Positions 1 through 8,740 of a stretch of DNA of 62,386 bases are shown here, in pieces; position 1 is the first letter of the stretch, and each line of letters begins with the position of its first letter. The translations under genes and the position numbers were made by a program. The stretch comes from Epibacterium ulvae (GTDB lineage Bacteria; Pseudomonadota; Alphaproteobacteria; Rhodobacterales; Rhodobacteraceae): NCBI RefSeq assembly GCF_018678075.1, contig NZ_JAHHIR010000040.1, positions 1-62,386 on the forward strand, in the 5' to 3' direction. Below the pieces are notes generated by a model. It was not told where the DNA came from, did no database searches, and worked only from the letters and a program-made list of their open reading frames with translations.

Positions 1-22
1 GCTATGGAGGCGATGGAGCGGA
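1..22 (+). mobile_element. Scrap of an IS5-type insertion sequence at the window edge
   Basis: These 22 bases are the exact reverse complement of 62304-62325, which lies inside the 3' part of an IS5-family transposase gene. After base 22 the two sequences diverge at once, so the IS identity stops sharply here. Either a broken IS copy lies at this edge or the assembly ended inside an IS repeat. Too little is present to name the element. Confidence 0.5.
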
Positions 23-166
23 CACGCGTACAGCGGAAGTTCGAGTCGGATGCAAATGTTGGTCTTAATGTCTCTACCTGGATTTTATTTTGAGCGGTCG
101 CGCGAACTCTTCTTCCCTGTCTCGTTCACCGTTTGCTCAAACTTCATACTCCGAGCACAAACGAAG

Positions 167-868
167 ACTACCGGCGGCGGGCGGGAAGTCACCGCGCTGG
201 CCGGTGAGGTGCTGCATGTGGTGATTGGTGCCGATCTGGGCCAGCCCTACTTCGGGGCATCGCCCCTGCGACGTGCCAGTCTGACCGCTGACATGCTGGT
301 TGCCTTGGAAACCGCTCTAACCGAAGCTTATGACAGTATGCCGCTTGGGTCTCAGATTGTGCCATTTCCAGAGGCGGCAGATACCGACATGGATGCTCTG
401 GCGCGTGGGTTCCGTGGTAAGCGTGGCCGGGTTCTATTGCGCGAAAGCGTGGCGATCACGGCGGCAGGTGGACCAGCACCGGCGCAGGATTGGAAGGCGT
501 CGGACGTGACCCCGGATATGCAGAAGAGCATGTCACTGGAAACACTCGAAAGCGCTCGGCAATCTATCAGCAACGCTTATGGGGTTCTGCCCGCCCTTGC
601 CAATGCCAGCACTACCGGTCCGATGGTGAGGGAAGCACAACGTCACCTAACGCAATGGACCTAGCAGCCGATCTGCACCTTGCTGGCAGAGGAAGCCCAA
701 AACAAGCTGGGCAACCCCGTGACCATTGACGTTATGCGCCCCCTGCAAGCCTTTGACGCTGGCGGACGTGCGCGCGCTGCGGCTGGCATTATTCAAGCGC
801 TGGCAATGGCGAAAGAAGCGGGCGTAGACCCGTCGCAAGCATTGGCGCTGGTTGATTGGGATGGGTGA
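167..868 (+). pseudogene. Phage portal protein remnant, interrupted by an in-frame amber codon
   Basis: One reading frame carries portal-like sequence (GEVLHVVIGADLGQPYFGAS early, QAFDAGGRARAAAGIIQALA late). Portal proteins form the DNA entry ring of tailed phage heads. The frame is broken by TAG at 662-664 and then continues unchanged to the stop at 866-868, with the motif MLAEEAQNKLG directly after it. One base change from a TTG leucine codon would create this TAG. The same frame is open upstream to about position 50, but residues before about 167 do not look like portal sequence, so the N-terminal half is probably missing. No other head or tail genes lie nearby. This looks like a dead prophage scrap beside an IS boundary. 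Confidence 0.7.
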
Positions 869-883
869 AGTTTAAAGTTGTCC

Positions 884-1123
884 CTAGCCGAACAAGCCCT
901 TTTTCTTGGTTTCGGGGGTGTGGGGCGTTAGGGCCATCGCACCTCTTTCGTCCTGACCATTGTTCTTCAATATGCTGAAGTTTGTCAGGCTGTTACCTTT
1001 GCGAAGCAAGATGTTGAAGTGTTGTGCACCCATTGCGAGCATGTTGACCGTGTAGCCCGTTATTTCCCAGCCATCGGCCAACATGTCGCCCAATTCGTCT
1101 TTAGGTTCTTCTGTCATGAACAT
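884..1123 (-). CDS. Small conserved-looking protein of unknown function
   Basis: 79 residues with no signal peptide or membrane segment. The middle reads ADGWEITGY...HFNILLRK, the pattern of small single-domain proteins that carry a 'DGWE' strand motif. The C-terminus ends in a lysine-rich tail (ETKKKGLFG). Two starts are possible, ATG at 1123 and ATG at 1117; neither has a strong Shine-Dalgarno sequence. It lies 27 bases downstream of the lipoprotein gene on the same strand, so the two may be co-transcribed. Function is not recognised. Confidence 0.55.
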   Translation of the reverse strand: MFMTEEPKDELGDMLADGWEITGYTVNMLAMGAQHFNILLRKGNSLTNFSILKNNGQDERGAMALTPHTPETKKKGLFG

Positions 1124-1150
1124 TCTACTTTCGGGTGGTTTGCATGGCCA

Positions 1151-1501
1151 TTACCAAGGCTCGCAGCCGCTGAAGAAATCTTGCTTTATGAAGGTTCCAT
1201 TTTCCATGACGCCCCCGAAGAACTGATAGCCAACGTATCCGCCCATCCGGTTTTTGCCGTTTACTTCCCCGCATACGCGGCGTTCGCGCGCGCCATTTTC
1301 CAGCTTTACGTCAGCCGCACGAACATTGCGAAACCGTGCGCCTTCCGGGTCAAAAAAGTCTCTTACTACGGTTTGTTTGATCTGGGCTACTTGTCGGCTA
1401 GAGAGGGGCACAGGCTTGCTTTCCGTGATGGGGGTCAGCTGCATACATGCCGACAGGATCGCGCCGCATACAATAAGTGCACCTGCCTGAATGATCTTCA
1501 T
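1151..1501 (-). CDS. Small secreted lipoprotein of unknown function
   Basis: 116 residues starting MKIIQAGALIVCGAILSACMQ, a type II signal peptide with lipobox LSAC, so it should be anchored at the outer membrane after Lgt and Lsp processing. The mature part has a DPEGARFRNV motif and VCGEVNGKNRMGGYVGYQ, a pattern seen in short periplasmic lipoproteins of unknown role, with two further cysteines that could pair. The start at 1501 is chosen over an in-frame upstream start at 1564 because the signal peptide begins there and a GGAG ribosome site precedes it. Its partner may be the small gene downstream at 884. Confidence 0.65.
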   Translation of the reverse strand: MKIIQAGALIVCGAILSACMQLTPITESKPVPLSSRQVAQIKQTVVRDFFDPEGARFRNVRAADVKLENGARERRVCGEVNGKNRMGGYVGYQFFGGVMENGTFIKQDFFSGCEPW

Positions 1502-1671
1502 GAAATGGCTCCAAGTAAACTTTGTATCTGATGGGACCATGCCTCCTAGATACGCTGTTCGCAAGGTCCAGTTGTTTAATTTGGATGCAACTGTACCTAA
1601 GGCTTGTTCCCCTTGCGTTCCCCTAAAGAAAAAGGGCCTAGAGGATCAAACCTCTAAGCCCTTGAAATCTA

Positions 1672-1746
1672 TGGCTCCGGCGGTAGGGATCGAACCTACG
1701 ACAAATTGATTAACAGTCAACTGCTCTACCGCTGAGCTACGCCGGA
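1672..1746 (-). tRNA. tRNA-Asn (GTT), copy 1
   Basis: 75 nucleotides including encoded CCA. The acceptor stem TCCGGCG pairs with CGCCGGA, the T-loop GGTTCGATCCC is standard, and the anticodon loop CTGTTAA gives GTT for asparagine. It is identical to the copy at 1983-2057. Confidence 0.95.
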
Positions 1747-1982
1747 ATGTGAGGCGTCGTATAAGATTATCAGCTTTTCTCGTCCAGAGGAAAAACGCTC
1801 CCGACGCAAAAAATTTTGCAATGTCAGCAGGACAGGCCAAGCCCCATGTGGTTGGCTAGTCAAAGGCGTTGCATTTCGACCGTCCGGTCAATTGTTTCGC
1901 ACGCGAAACATTTGATCAATTGGTCAAATTTCCAAGGTGTTGGAAACGCGAAGTCTCGCCAAATTCTGCTGATTTTGGGAAA

Positions 1983-2057
1983 TGGCTCCGGCGGTAGGGA
2001 TCGAACCTACGACAAATTGATTAACAGTCAACTGCTCTACCGCTGAGCTACGCCGGA
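1983..2057 (-). tRNA. tRNA-Asn (GTT), copy 2
   Basis: Second 75-nucleotide tRNA-Asn, identical over the gene to 1672-1746 and on the same strand. The spacers around the two copies differ, so only the tRNA unit is duplicated. The 236 bases between them hold no convincing gene. Confidence 0.95.
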
Positions 2058-2126
2058 ACGGTCTGTGCGATATAGCGCTGCCGTTTGCGGAGGTCTAGAG
2101 GGTTCGTGAGAAAAAATTCGAAAATT

Positions 2127-3041
2127 TTAGCGAGCCAGACGGAAAATCTCGGAAATTCCCAAGGGACCTGCGCAGGAGACTTTGTTTTTCTGATGTAAAT
2201 CAACGAGGTGGGCAAACACGTTACGCTCTGCTGCGGCCAACAGGGCAGGGGGCGTCTCCACATAGATTGCGCGCGCAAGCTGCGCTGCCGATGCGCCGCT
2301 GTGGGTCAGTTGTTCGAGGATCGATGCCTCCCGTGCGCGGCGATGTGACACCAGCCATTCCAGCCGTTCTTGCGGCGCCCACACGGGTTCCCCATGCCCC
2401 GGAAGGAACACATCCCACGTGCGGCTTTGTAGCCGGGTACAGGACGCCATGAAATCCGTGAGATCCCCATCCGGCGGAGAGACCAGCGAACTGGACCAGC
2501 CCATCACGTGATCGCCGGTAAAACAACACCCACCCAACGCCAGGCTGATGTGGTTGCCCAGATGACCAGGGGTGTGGATCACCTCAAGCTGCCAATCAGA
2601 GCCGGTCAGGATCTCACCATCGGCAAGGGTGTGGTCGAGCGTGAAGTCACGATCAATCCCTTCTCCGCCGCCTGCCAGCCCCATCGCTGCGATCTGCGCC
2701 ATGATTGCACTGCGTCCTACGGTGGAGGTCCCGTGGGCATACACCGGCGCGTCTGTGTGCTGGCTGAGGTCTGCCGCAAGCGGGCTGTGGTCCAGATGGC
2801 TGTGGGTGACGATGATATGAGAGATATGCTGATCTGGTCCAACACAGGCCAACAACGCGCGCAGATGGTTTGCGTTTTTGGGTCCGGGGTCGATAACGGC
2901 CAGATCGGTGTGGCCCACGATATAGGTATTGGTCCCGTGGTATGTCATGGGCGATGGGTTGGGGCACAGCAGGCGGCGGATATTTTTACCAACCTCAACC
3001 GGGGTGCCATAGATCGGGGAGACCTCAGTTTCCGCTTTCAT
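2127..3041 (-). CDS. Metallo-beta-lactamase-fold hydrolase, LACTB2-like
   Basis: 304 residues of the MBL superfamily. The zinc-binding signature THSHLDH is present, followed by HTPGHLGNH, the phosphate-site-like FTGDHVMGWSSS and LPGHGEPV, in the order seen in LACTB2-type enzymes. A C-terminal winged-helix-like tail (ARAIYVETPPALLAAAERNVFAHL) is typical of this subgroup. There is no signal peptide, so it is cytoplasmic. The substrate is not known; relatives hydrolyse nucleic acids or thioesters. The start at 3041 follows AGGAG at good spacing; upstream in-frame ATGs at 3083 and 3065 are less likely. It is divergent from the histidine kinase at 3123. Confidence 0.85.
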   Translation of the reverse strand: MKAETEVSPIYGTPVEVGKNIRRLLCPNPSPMTYHGTNTYIVGHTDLAVIDPGPKNANHLRALLACVGPDQHISHIIVTHSHLDHSPLAADLSQHTDAPVYAHGTSTVGRSAIMAQIAAMGLAGGGEGIDRDFTLDHTLADGEILTGSDWQLEVIHTPGHLGNHISLALGGCCFTGDHVMGWSSSLVSPPDGDLTDFMASCTRLQSRTWDVFLPGHGEPVWAPQERLEWLVSHRRAREASILEQLTHSGASAAQLARAIYVETPPALLAAAERNVFAHLVDLHQKNKVSCAGPLGISEIFRLAR

Positions 3042-3122
3042 GCTGTCTTTGCTCCTAAATCCCATTATGATTGCCCTGATCAAATCAAAAAAACACAGAG
3101 CAGTTACGAATAGGGTTACCTG

Positions 3123-4442
3123 ATGGCACGCAACCGGCTCAAGTCATATGTCCCGCGCAGCCTGTATGGACGGGCTGCGCTGATCCTGTTGTTGCCTGTG
3201 GTGGTGCTGCAGCTGGTGGTTTCGGTCTCCTTTGTTGAGCGGGATCTGAAGGACGTAACAGGGCAGATGACAGACACGATCATGCGCGAAATCGCCTTGT
3301 TGGAGCAGGTGATCGCGGATGCCGATACGCCGGACGAGGCGATCCAAGACTTGGCTCCCTATTTGCGCCCGCTTCAGGTCGAGGCCACATTCCTGCCGTT
3401 GGATGCCCCGGCTGAGCGGGATATTCTGGATTGGACCGAATTTTCAGGCCGGGTGGTCCGTGACACCCTGCGCAGCAACCTGTCCCATGTGATCGCGGTA
3501 CAGATGCCCGACAGCAAAACCGCCAAGATCGTCATTGGCACCCACCTGGGTCCATTGCGGTTGGTGTTCGATCAGCGGCGCCTGACGGCTGCAGCACCGC
3601 ATCAGCTGATCCTGACTTTGGTGGCCTTTAGTTTGCTGATGACGGTGATTTCCTTAGTTTACATGCGCAATCAATTGCGCCCGATCAAGAAACTGGCCGA
3701 GGCCGCGCAGGCGTTTGGTCGTGGACGTAGTGTGCCCTATAACCCCCGTGGCGCATCCGAGGTGAAAGCCGCCGGCACCGCCTTTATGGATATGCGCGCG
3801 CGGATTGAGCGCCAGATCGAGCAGCGGACCTTGATGCTCTCGGGGGTCAGTCATGACCTGCGCACGCCGTTGACTCGTCTGCGACTGGGGCTGGCGATGA
3901 TAGATGAAGAAGACGCGGAACCAATGTTGCGGGATGTCGACGAAATGCAGACATTGCTGGATGCGTTTCTGGATTTCTCACGCGGGGCTGCCGAAGCGGC
4001 CCCAGAAGAGGTCGATGCCCATGCGTTGGCCGAAACCATCGTTGGCGATTGGCAGCGGCAGGGCAAGGATGTGATGCTGGGAGATATGGTGGGAACGGGC
4101 AAGGTCTTGCTGAAGTCCGGTGGTATGCGGCGGGCGATCGAAAACCTGATCTCAAACGCAGTGCGTTATGGCACGCGGGCGCGGGTCTCGGTTGCGGTGA
4201 CGGAAAATGCGCTGCGGGTCCGGGTCGAAGATGATGGCCCTGGTATTCCCGAAGAGATGTGGAACGAGGCCGTGCGCCCCTTTACCCGGTTGGATCCGTC
4301 ACGCAACCAAAACAAGGGCAGCGGAGTCGGTCTGGGTCTGGCCATCGTGGCAGATGTCGCGCGCGCCCATGGTGGTGTGCTGCGCCTGGGTGCCAGTGAG
4401 ACGTTGGGCGGGTTGCAGGCGGATCTGGTGATCGGGCGTTAA
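3123..4442 (+). CDS. EnvZ-type sensor histidine kinase (orphan)
   Basis: 439 residues. A membrane segment near 17-37 and another near 160-178 bracket a periplasmic sensor loop. HAMP-like sequence follows (RNQLRPIKKLAEAAQAFGRG). The phosphorylation site is H244 in SHDLRTPLTRLRL, followed by an N box (ENLISNAVRYG), G1 (DDGPGIP) and G2 (GVGLGLAI). This matches EnvZ/OmpB-class kinases, which phosphorylate OmpR-type regulators. No response regulator is adjacent: the upstream neighbour is a divergent hydrolase and downstream is a small convergent gene. The partner must be encoded elsewhere and the signal is unknown. Confidence 0.88.
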   Translation: MARNRLKSYVPRSLYGRAALILLLPVVVLQLVVSVSFVERDLKDVTGQMTDTIMREIALLEQVIADADTPDEAIQDLAPYLRPLQVEATFLPLDAPAERDILDWTEFSGRVVRDTLRSNLSHVIAVQMPDSKTAKIVIGTHLGPLRLVFDQRRLTAAAPHQLILTLVAFSLLMTVISLVYMRNQLRPIKKLAEAAQAFGRGRSVPYNPRGASEVKAAGTAFMDMRARIERQIEQRTLMLSGVSHDLRTPLTRLRLGLAMIDEEDAEPMLRDVDEMQTLLDAFLDFSRGAAEAAPEEVDAHALAETIVGDWQRQGKDVMLGDMVGTGKVLLKSGGMRRAIENLISNAVRYGTRARVSVAVTENALRVRVEDDGPGIPEEMWNEAVRPFTRLDPSRNQNKGSGVGLGLAIVADVARAHGGVLRLGASETLGGLQADLVIGR

Positions 4443-4445
4443 AGC

Positions 4446-4700
4446 CTATCGCAGGCTGCCATCCCTTTCCGAGGTGCAGTCGGACACCCAGCTTTCGATG
4501 TGCAACCGCGCAGCCCCGATGCTGTTGAACCATCCCGAAGGCGCAGGCAGGCTCAACAGCCAAAGCCGGGCGGTGTCTTCGCGCAATGGAGACGGCGCCG
4601 CGATATAGCGGTCAAGGCGCAACACAAGATCGGTTTCGCAATCCTCATGCAAGACAGCGGGAATGTTGGTTTTGGGACACATTACAATGGCTACAGGCAT
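4446..4700 (-). CDS. Small hypothetical protein, convergent with the sensor kinase
   Basis: 84 residues with balanced composition and the hydrophobic/charged alternation of a small folded protein (VLRLDRYIAAPSPLREDTARLWLLSL). It has no signal peptide or membrane span. ATG at 4700 is preceded by a GAGGGG-like ribosome site. Its stop lies 3 bases from the kinase stop on the other strand. Not recognised; a spurious frame is possible. Confidence 0.45.
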   Translation of the reverse strand: MPVAIVMCPKTNIPAVLHEDCETDLVLRLDRYIAAPSPLREDTARLWLLSLPAPSGWFNSIGAARLHIESWVSDCTSERDGSLR

Positions 4701-4870
4701 GATCGTGCCCCCTCAAGGCGTCTGTCATAAAGATAGGCGCCGATTGAGTGGCGAGGGCGTAGAATAAGGGAGACGGATTAAAAACAACCTTACGATGCGC
4801 GTGCAATCATCACTTCCATCAATGGGATGGGCAGGCAAGCGCTGTCGCTTAAACGCCCCCTGCTGTGCGC

Positions 4871-7237
4871 TTAACCGAACAGAAAATCATCCACGCCAAG
4901 GTCGAAGATACCGTTCACCAAGGCGGATCCAGTCTCCCAAGACACACGCTGACCGTTTGTTAGAGTGGCGATGTTCAGATCTGCGAAATCAACGCCCGTG
5001 ATTCTGATAATATCAAGACCCTGTTGGAAGTCGGTGATCGTGTCATCACCCATCGCCAGATTGGCATTGAAGGCAAAGACATCTGCTTGCGCCCCCCCGG
5101 TGAGCAGGTCGTTCCCGAGACCGCCGAACAATGTGTCCGAGCCAGAGCCCCCAACCAGCGTGTCATTGCCTTGTTCCCCAAACAGGATGTCGTTGTGCAG
5201 ACCGCCGTTCAGGAAATCTCTGCCGCTACCGCCCTCCAGGCGGTCACGGCCAAAGAAGCCAATTAACCGATCATCACCAAAACCGCCATCCAGCGTATCG
5301 CGCCCATAACCGCCTTTCAATGTGTCAAAACCACCGTTTCCATTTAGAACGTCGTGACCGTTGCCACCCCGTAAACTGTCGCCTGCTGCTCCTCCAAACA
5401 GGAAATCGTTGCCGCTGCCGCCAGTCAGCGTGTCTTGGTTTTGCATGCCCCGAAGACTGTCGTTGCCCGCACCGCCGAGCAATCTATCGTTGCCTTGATG
5501 CCCCACTAGGCGATCATCACCCAGCCCGCCATTCAGTGTGTCAGATCCATGTCCGCCGAACAGCGTATCCTCGCCTTCGTTGCCAAAGACCCGGTCGTTG
5601 CCGTTGCCGCCGCGCACTGCGTCGTCGCCGCGTTCTCCCCAAAGGCCGTCATTGCCGTTGTTTCCCGACAAGAAATCGTTCCCATCGCCGCCATAGGCGG
5701 AATCACTGCCGTTGCCGCCACGGACGTGGTCATTGTGTTGGCCACCAGACAGCGTGTCACTGCCTTCTTGTCCCAACAGCGTGTCAGCTCCGCTACCGCC
5801 TAGCACTGCATCGTGCCCGCCTTCTCCCATCAGCTGATCGTTACCCTGGTCGCCTATAATACTGTCATGGCCAAACCCGCCTGAGATGCGGTTATCCAGT
5901 TCATTGCCCATCACGGTATCGTCACCCGAGCCAAGGATGGCGTTTTCAATCATCGTGTCACGCGCGATGCCGACGTTTCCGAACAGGCCATCCACGTCTG
6001 AAAAACTCTGATCGTTGAGATCTAGCCGATTGTTCCGGAACAAAGTGTTCAGATTAATCGTATCGATGCCTCCGGCATCATAAATGGTAAAGGCGACAGC
6101 ACCGTTTGATCCGTTCTCAAGCAGATTGCCGAGGTAGCCGTCCAGATTGGTGCCGTCTCCCCAGATGGTATCGCCGCCGGTGGCGCTGCCTAGATCTGCA
6201 GCACCATAAAGATTCTGGATCGCCACGATATCGGCCATCATCGCAGAGACAACGGCAGCCTCGCTGGCGCTTGTCCGTGGGTTTTCGGATTGTGAAAGAT
6301 AGGACATGACAGAGAGCTGCCAACTGTCGTTGGCAAAGTTCGCATCTGCATAGGATGCGTTTCCGTTGTAATTGCCCTGGTGTCCCAGGCCCAATGCGTG
6401 GCCGATCTCGTGGATATAGGTCGCAAAGGAGTAGCTGGAGATGTCAGTGCCGTAAAAGGACAGCCATTCCGTGCTGACATTCACAGACGAAGACGTGAGG
6501 CGGCTTCCGAATGTGTCAGAGAAGGAATAAGCGCCACTTTCGGTGTCGGTAAAGTTGATGTCAGCGCCAAGGCCCACCTCGACAAACTCAATATCCGCCA
6601 CCAGCTCCCAGGCCTCAAATGCCCAACGTGCCAATTGCTGCCCGTCTGCGTTCAGATCGGTGATGTCGACCGTGATCTGATTGTTAAATGAGGTGTCAAA
6701 ACTGCGCCGACCGCGGAACGAGTCGTTCCAATATCCATCGGTCAGGTAGTCGGCCAAATCATCCAAAGTCCCCTCTGGCGTTGGCTCGGTCGTGCTGTAA
6801 TCAACTTCTACCGTATAAGTTCCCGAATAGACGTCCCTATATGAGCCGACGCTGATGTAATAGGTGCTGCTGGAGGTCGCGAAAAAAGTTGCCTCGGAGT
6901 CAAATACAGAGCCGCCATCGTCATCAAATGTCACAAGCGTACCATTGGCATCGTAGATACGAAGGTAACTGTCGCGTAACGTGCCGCCACCGCTGTAAAA
7001 CGCATCGATTGAGATGTCGTAGATGTTGCCTGCTTCCAGTGTCACCGCGACCCAGTCACGATCCCCGATATGGGCAAGAGACCCACTAAATGTATCGCCC
7101 ACCTGCATGGCGTAAGCCGTGAGACGATTTGCGGTCGCATCAAGGGTCTCACTAATGCGCATCGCCTCAGTCAGCGACGTCGATGAGCTATGACGGGAAG
7201 GATCGAAAGTGCACGTCAGCGCGCAAAGCTCACACAT
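4871..7237 (-). CDS. Secreted RTX metalloprotease, serralysin-like (M10)
   Basis: 788 residues. About residues 45-150 resemble a pre-peptidase C-terminal (PPC) beta-sandwich (GSLAHIGDRDWVAVTLEAG). A zincin catalytic domain follows, with HEIGHALGLGH at 276-286 (three zinc histidines and the catalytic glutamate) and Met-turn SVMSY near 310. From about 440 to 740 come many GGxGxDxLx nonapeptides, which bind calcium in a beta-roll; the last part resembles the peptidase M10 serralysin C-terminal domain. RTX proteins leave the cell through type I secretion using an uncleaved C-terminal signal, which fits the lack of an N-terminal signal peptide. No ABC exporter lies in the window. The start at 7237 has a weak AAGAG site; ATG at 7162 is an alternative. 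Confidence 0.88.
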   Translation of the reverse strand: MCELCALTCTFDPSRHSSSTSLTEAMRISETLDATANRLTAYAMQVGDTFSGSLAHIGDRDWVAVTLEAGNIYDISIDAFYSGGGTLRDSYLRIYDANGTLVTFDDDGGSVFDSEATFFATSSSTYYISVGSYRDVYSGTYTVEVDYSTTEPTPEGTLDDLADYLTDGYWNDSFRGRRSFDTSFNNQITVDITDLNADGQQLARWAFEAWELVADIEFVEVGLGADINFTDTESGAYSFSDTFGSRLTSSSVNVSTEWLSFYGTDISSYSFATYIHEIGHALGLGHQGNYNGNASYADANFANDSWQLSVMSYLSQSENPRTSASEAAVVSAMMADIVAIQNLYGAADLGSATGGDTIWGDGTNLDGYLGNLLENGSNGAVAFTIYDAGGIDTINLNTLFRNNRLDLNDQSFSDVDGLFGNVGIARDTMIENAILGSGDDTVMGNELDNRISGGFGHDSIIGDQGNDQLMGEGGHDAVLGGSGADTLLGQEGSDTLSGGQHNDHVRGGNGSDSAYGGDGNDFLSGNNGNDGLWGERGDDAVRGGNGNDRVFGNEGEDTLFGGHGSDTLNGGLGDDRLVGHQGNDRLLGGAGNDSLRGMQNQDTLTGGSGNDFLFGGAAGDSLRGGNGHDVLNGNGGFDTLKGGYGRDTLDGGFGDDRLIGFFGRDRLEGGSGRDFLNGGLHNDILFGEQGNDTLVGGSGSDTLFGGLGNDLLTGGAQADVFAFNANLAMGDDTITDFQQGLDIIRITGVDFADLNIATLTNGQRVSWETGSALVNGIFDLGVDDFLFG

Positions 7238-7469
7238 CTATTTATGCTCTTAGAAAAGGAATGAAAGACAAAAGTAGTCATCACGGAGGTGTGCCGAATT
7301 TGTTATATTTGTTCATATATGTAAAAATTTTGCGCAGATCAAGACTGATAAACAACCTTGGGGAGTGTCTTGTGCGCGCACTTCGCGGTGCAGACCTAGC
7401 ATGAAATTCATGGCTGTAGTTACGGCCCTTGGGGCCTCTGGGCAGCACGGATTTCAAAGTGCTGGAAAG

Positions 7470-7545
7470 TGGTAGGCCCGGCAGGATTCGAACCTGCAAC
7501 CAAAGCGTTATGAGCGCTCTGCTCTAACCGTTGAGCTACAGGCCC
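7470..7545 (-). tRNA. tRNA with CAT anticodon, probably tRNA-Ile2 (lysidine-modified)
   Basis: 76 nucleotides including CCA. The anticodon loop CTCATAA gives CAT. The D-arm and anticodon-arm pattern (GGTTAGAGCAGAGCGCTCATAACGC) resembles bacterial tRNA-Ile2, whose C34 becomes lysidine, more than elongator tRNA-Met. The 1-72 pair appears to be G-U. Elongator methionine cannot be excluded by eye. Confidence 0.85.
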
Positions 7546-7640
7546 ACCTTGATGTTTGGCTACGCCCTGTTGTGGGCAAGGTCAAGGGGCCGTGTGGTGT
7601 CAACCAGCTCTTGCGCGCGCGGTGTTGCGTGGACCGAGCT

Positions 7641-8230
7641 TTAGGCCGCAAATGGTGGGATGCCTAATTGGGCCAACAGGAGCGCGCCGCCGCAGAGGCT
7701 GGCCAAGAACACACCACCAGCAGCAATATACACAGGGTGGTGATGGCGCGGGTTTTGCTGAAGGCTGCGCGACGACGAGATCGGCCAAAAGCTCCAACGC
7801 AATGCGTGCCCAAGTGGGGTCATGATGCAGAATGCGGCGGGCAAAATGCCGGGTGGCGGCAAGCAACAAAAGATCCATCACCGCATTCATGACGAGAAGG
7901 GCAAAAAAAGAAACAGAAAAGCAATGCCGCGTCGATGTCACCGGCAACTCAAACAATCACGTCCACTGACCAACGGGCTGCCTTCGCCAGAAGGCCACGC
8001 CGTTCGTCAAGCTTAATATGCAATTGCGATAATCTAGAGTGGACGATGTCCACAAAAGTATCGGCATTTTTTAAGGTCCAGCCCGCCCAAGGATACCTGG
8101 CCGCTGATCACCCAGGTCAGAAGCGCGGCGAAGACTGGATAGATGAAGGCAATGACCAGGCAGCGTTCAAACGCCAGGAAAGAAAAAAAGGCGGTCGCCC
8201 CAAAAGCCGTCCGCCGCGCGGCGCAGCGTT
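7641..8230 (-). pseudogene. Decayed multi-span membrane protein gene
   Basis: No single frame covers this stretch, but three pieces on the minus strand look like transmembrane protein. About 8230-8040 contains FERCLVIAFIYPVFAALLTW and then meets a stop. 7956 to about 7770 contains FFALLVMNAVMDLLLLAATR in another frame. About 7770-7641 contains PVYIAAGGVFLASLCGGALL back in the first frame, ending LGIPPFAA. The pieces run in one direction with matching character, so a gene broken by frameshifts is the simplest reading. The original function is unknown, and the region could instead be low-quality sequence. Confidence 0.4.
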
Positions 8231-8231
8231 G

Positions 8232-8576
8232 TCAGGCCAATTTGATAGGATCTGGTGCGTTCAAAAGGTAAGCTAGGGTTTTGATCCGCGCCGATCTGCC
8301 GTTGGATCTGTCGTTGGATCTGCTTGTTGATATCGCGCTAGTTTTCGGGTTTGCGCAGCCCTTTGCACCATTTTTACCCTGTTGTAGCCCCGCAATGTCA
8401 AAGGTCTGACGGTAAAGCCACCGCTGAACCCGGAATGCAGTGATTAGAATGGCACAAATTACCCCTAAAGCGATGAGCGTATTGTCAAGGAAGGCAAATT
8501 CTTGACCAAAAGAGCGAACGCATTTGATCACGTCCGCAGTAGGTGCACAGCCCATCAGTTGCCAAAATAAATCCAC
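8232..8576 (-). CDS. Possible small single-span membrane protein
   Basis: 114-residue frame with one clear membrane helix (NTLIALGVICAILITAFRVQ) followed by a basic, low-complexity tail. It precedes the decayed membrane gene on the same strand and may be its leftover N-terminal part rather than a separate gene. No ribosome site is convincing. Not recognised. Confidence 0.3.
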   Translation of the reverse strand: MDLFWQLMGCAPTADVIKCVRSFGQEFAFLDNTLIALGVICAILITAFRVQRWLYRQTFDIAGLQQGKNGAKGCANPKTSAISTSRSNDRSNGRSARIKTLAYLLNAPDPIKLA

Positions 8577-8740
8577 GCCGCATCAATGCATTTGTTCTAA
8601 ATGACGATAGTTTTGCGCAAAAGGGGGGGGGGCTGCAAGGCAGGGATGCGTTTTGCATGTGGCTGCGCCCTATGGGGGTGTTTACAGGGCCGTGTGTTTT
8701 TTTGGCATGGGGCCGGGCGGTCAGGGCCGGCCCCAAGGGA

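Noticed and set aside
5000-5900. Repeated units on both strands, considered as a CRISPR array
   Set aside because: They are codon-level traces of RTX nonapeptides inside a continuous protein; there are no constant repeats with unique spacers.
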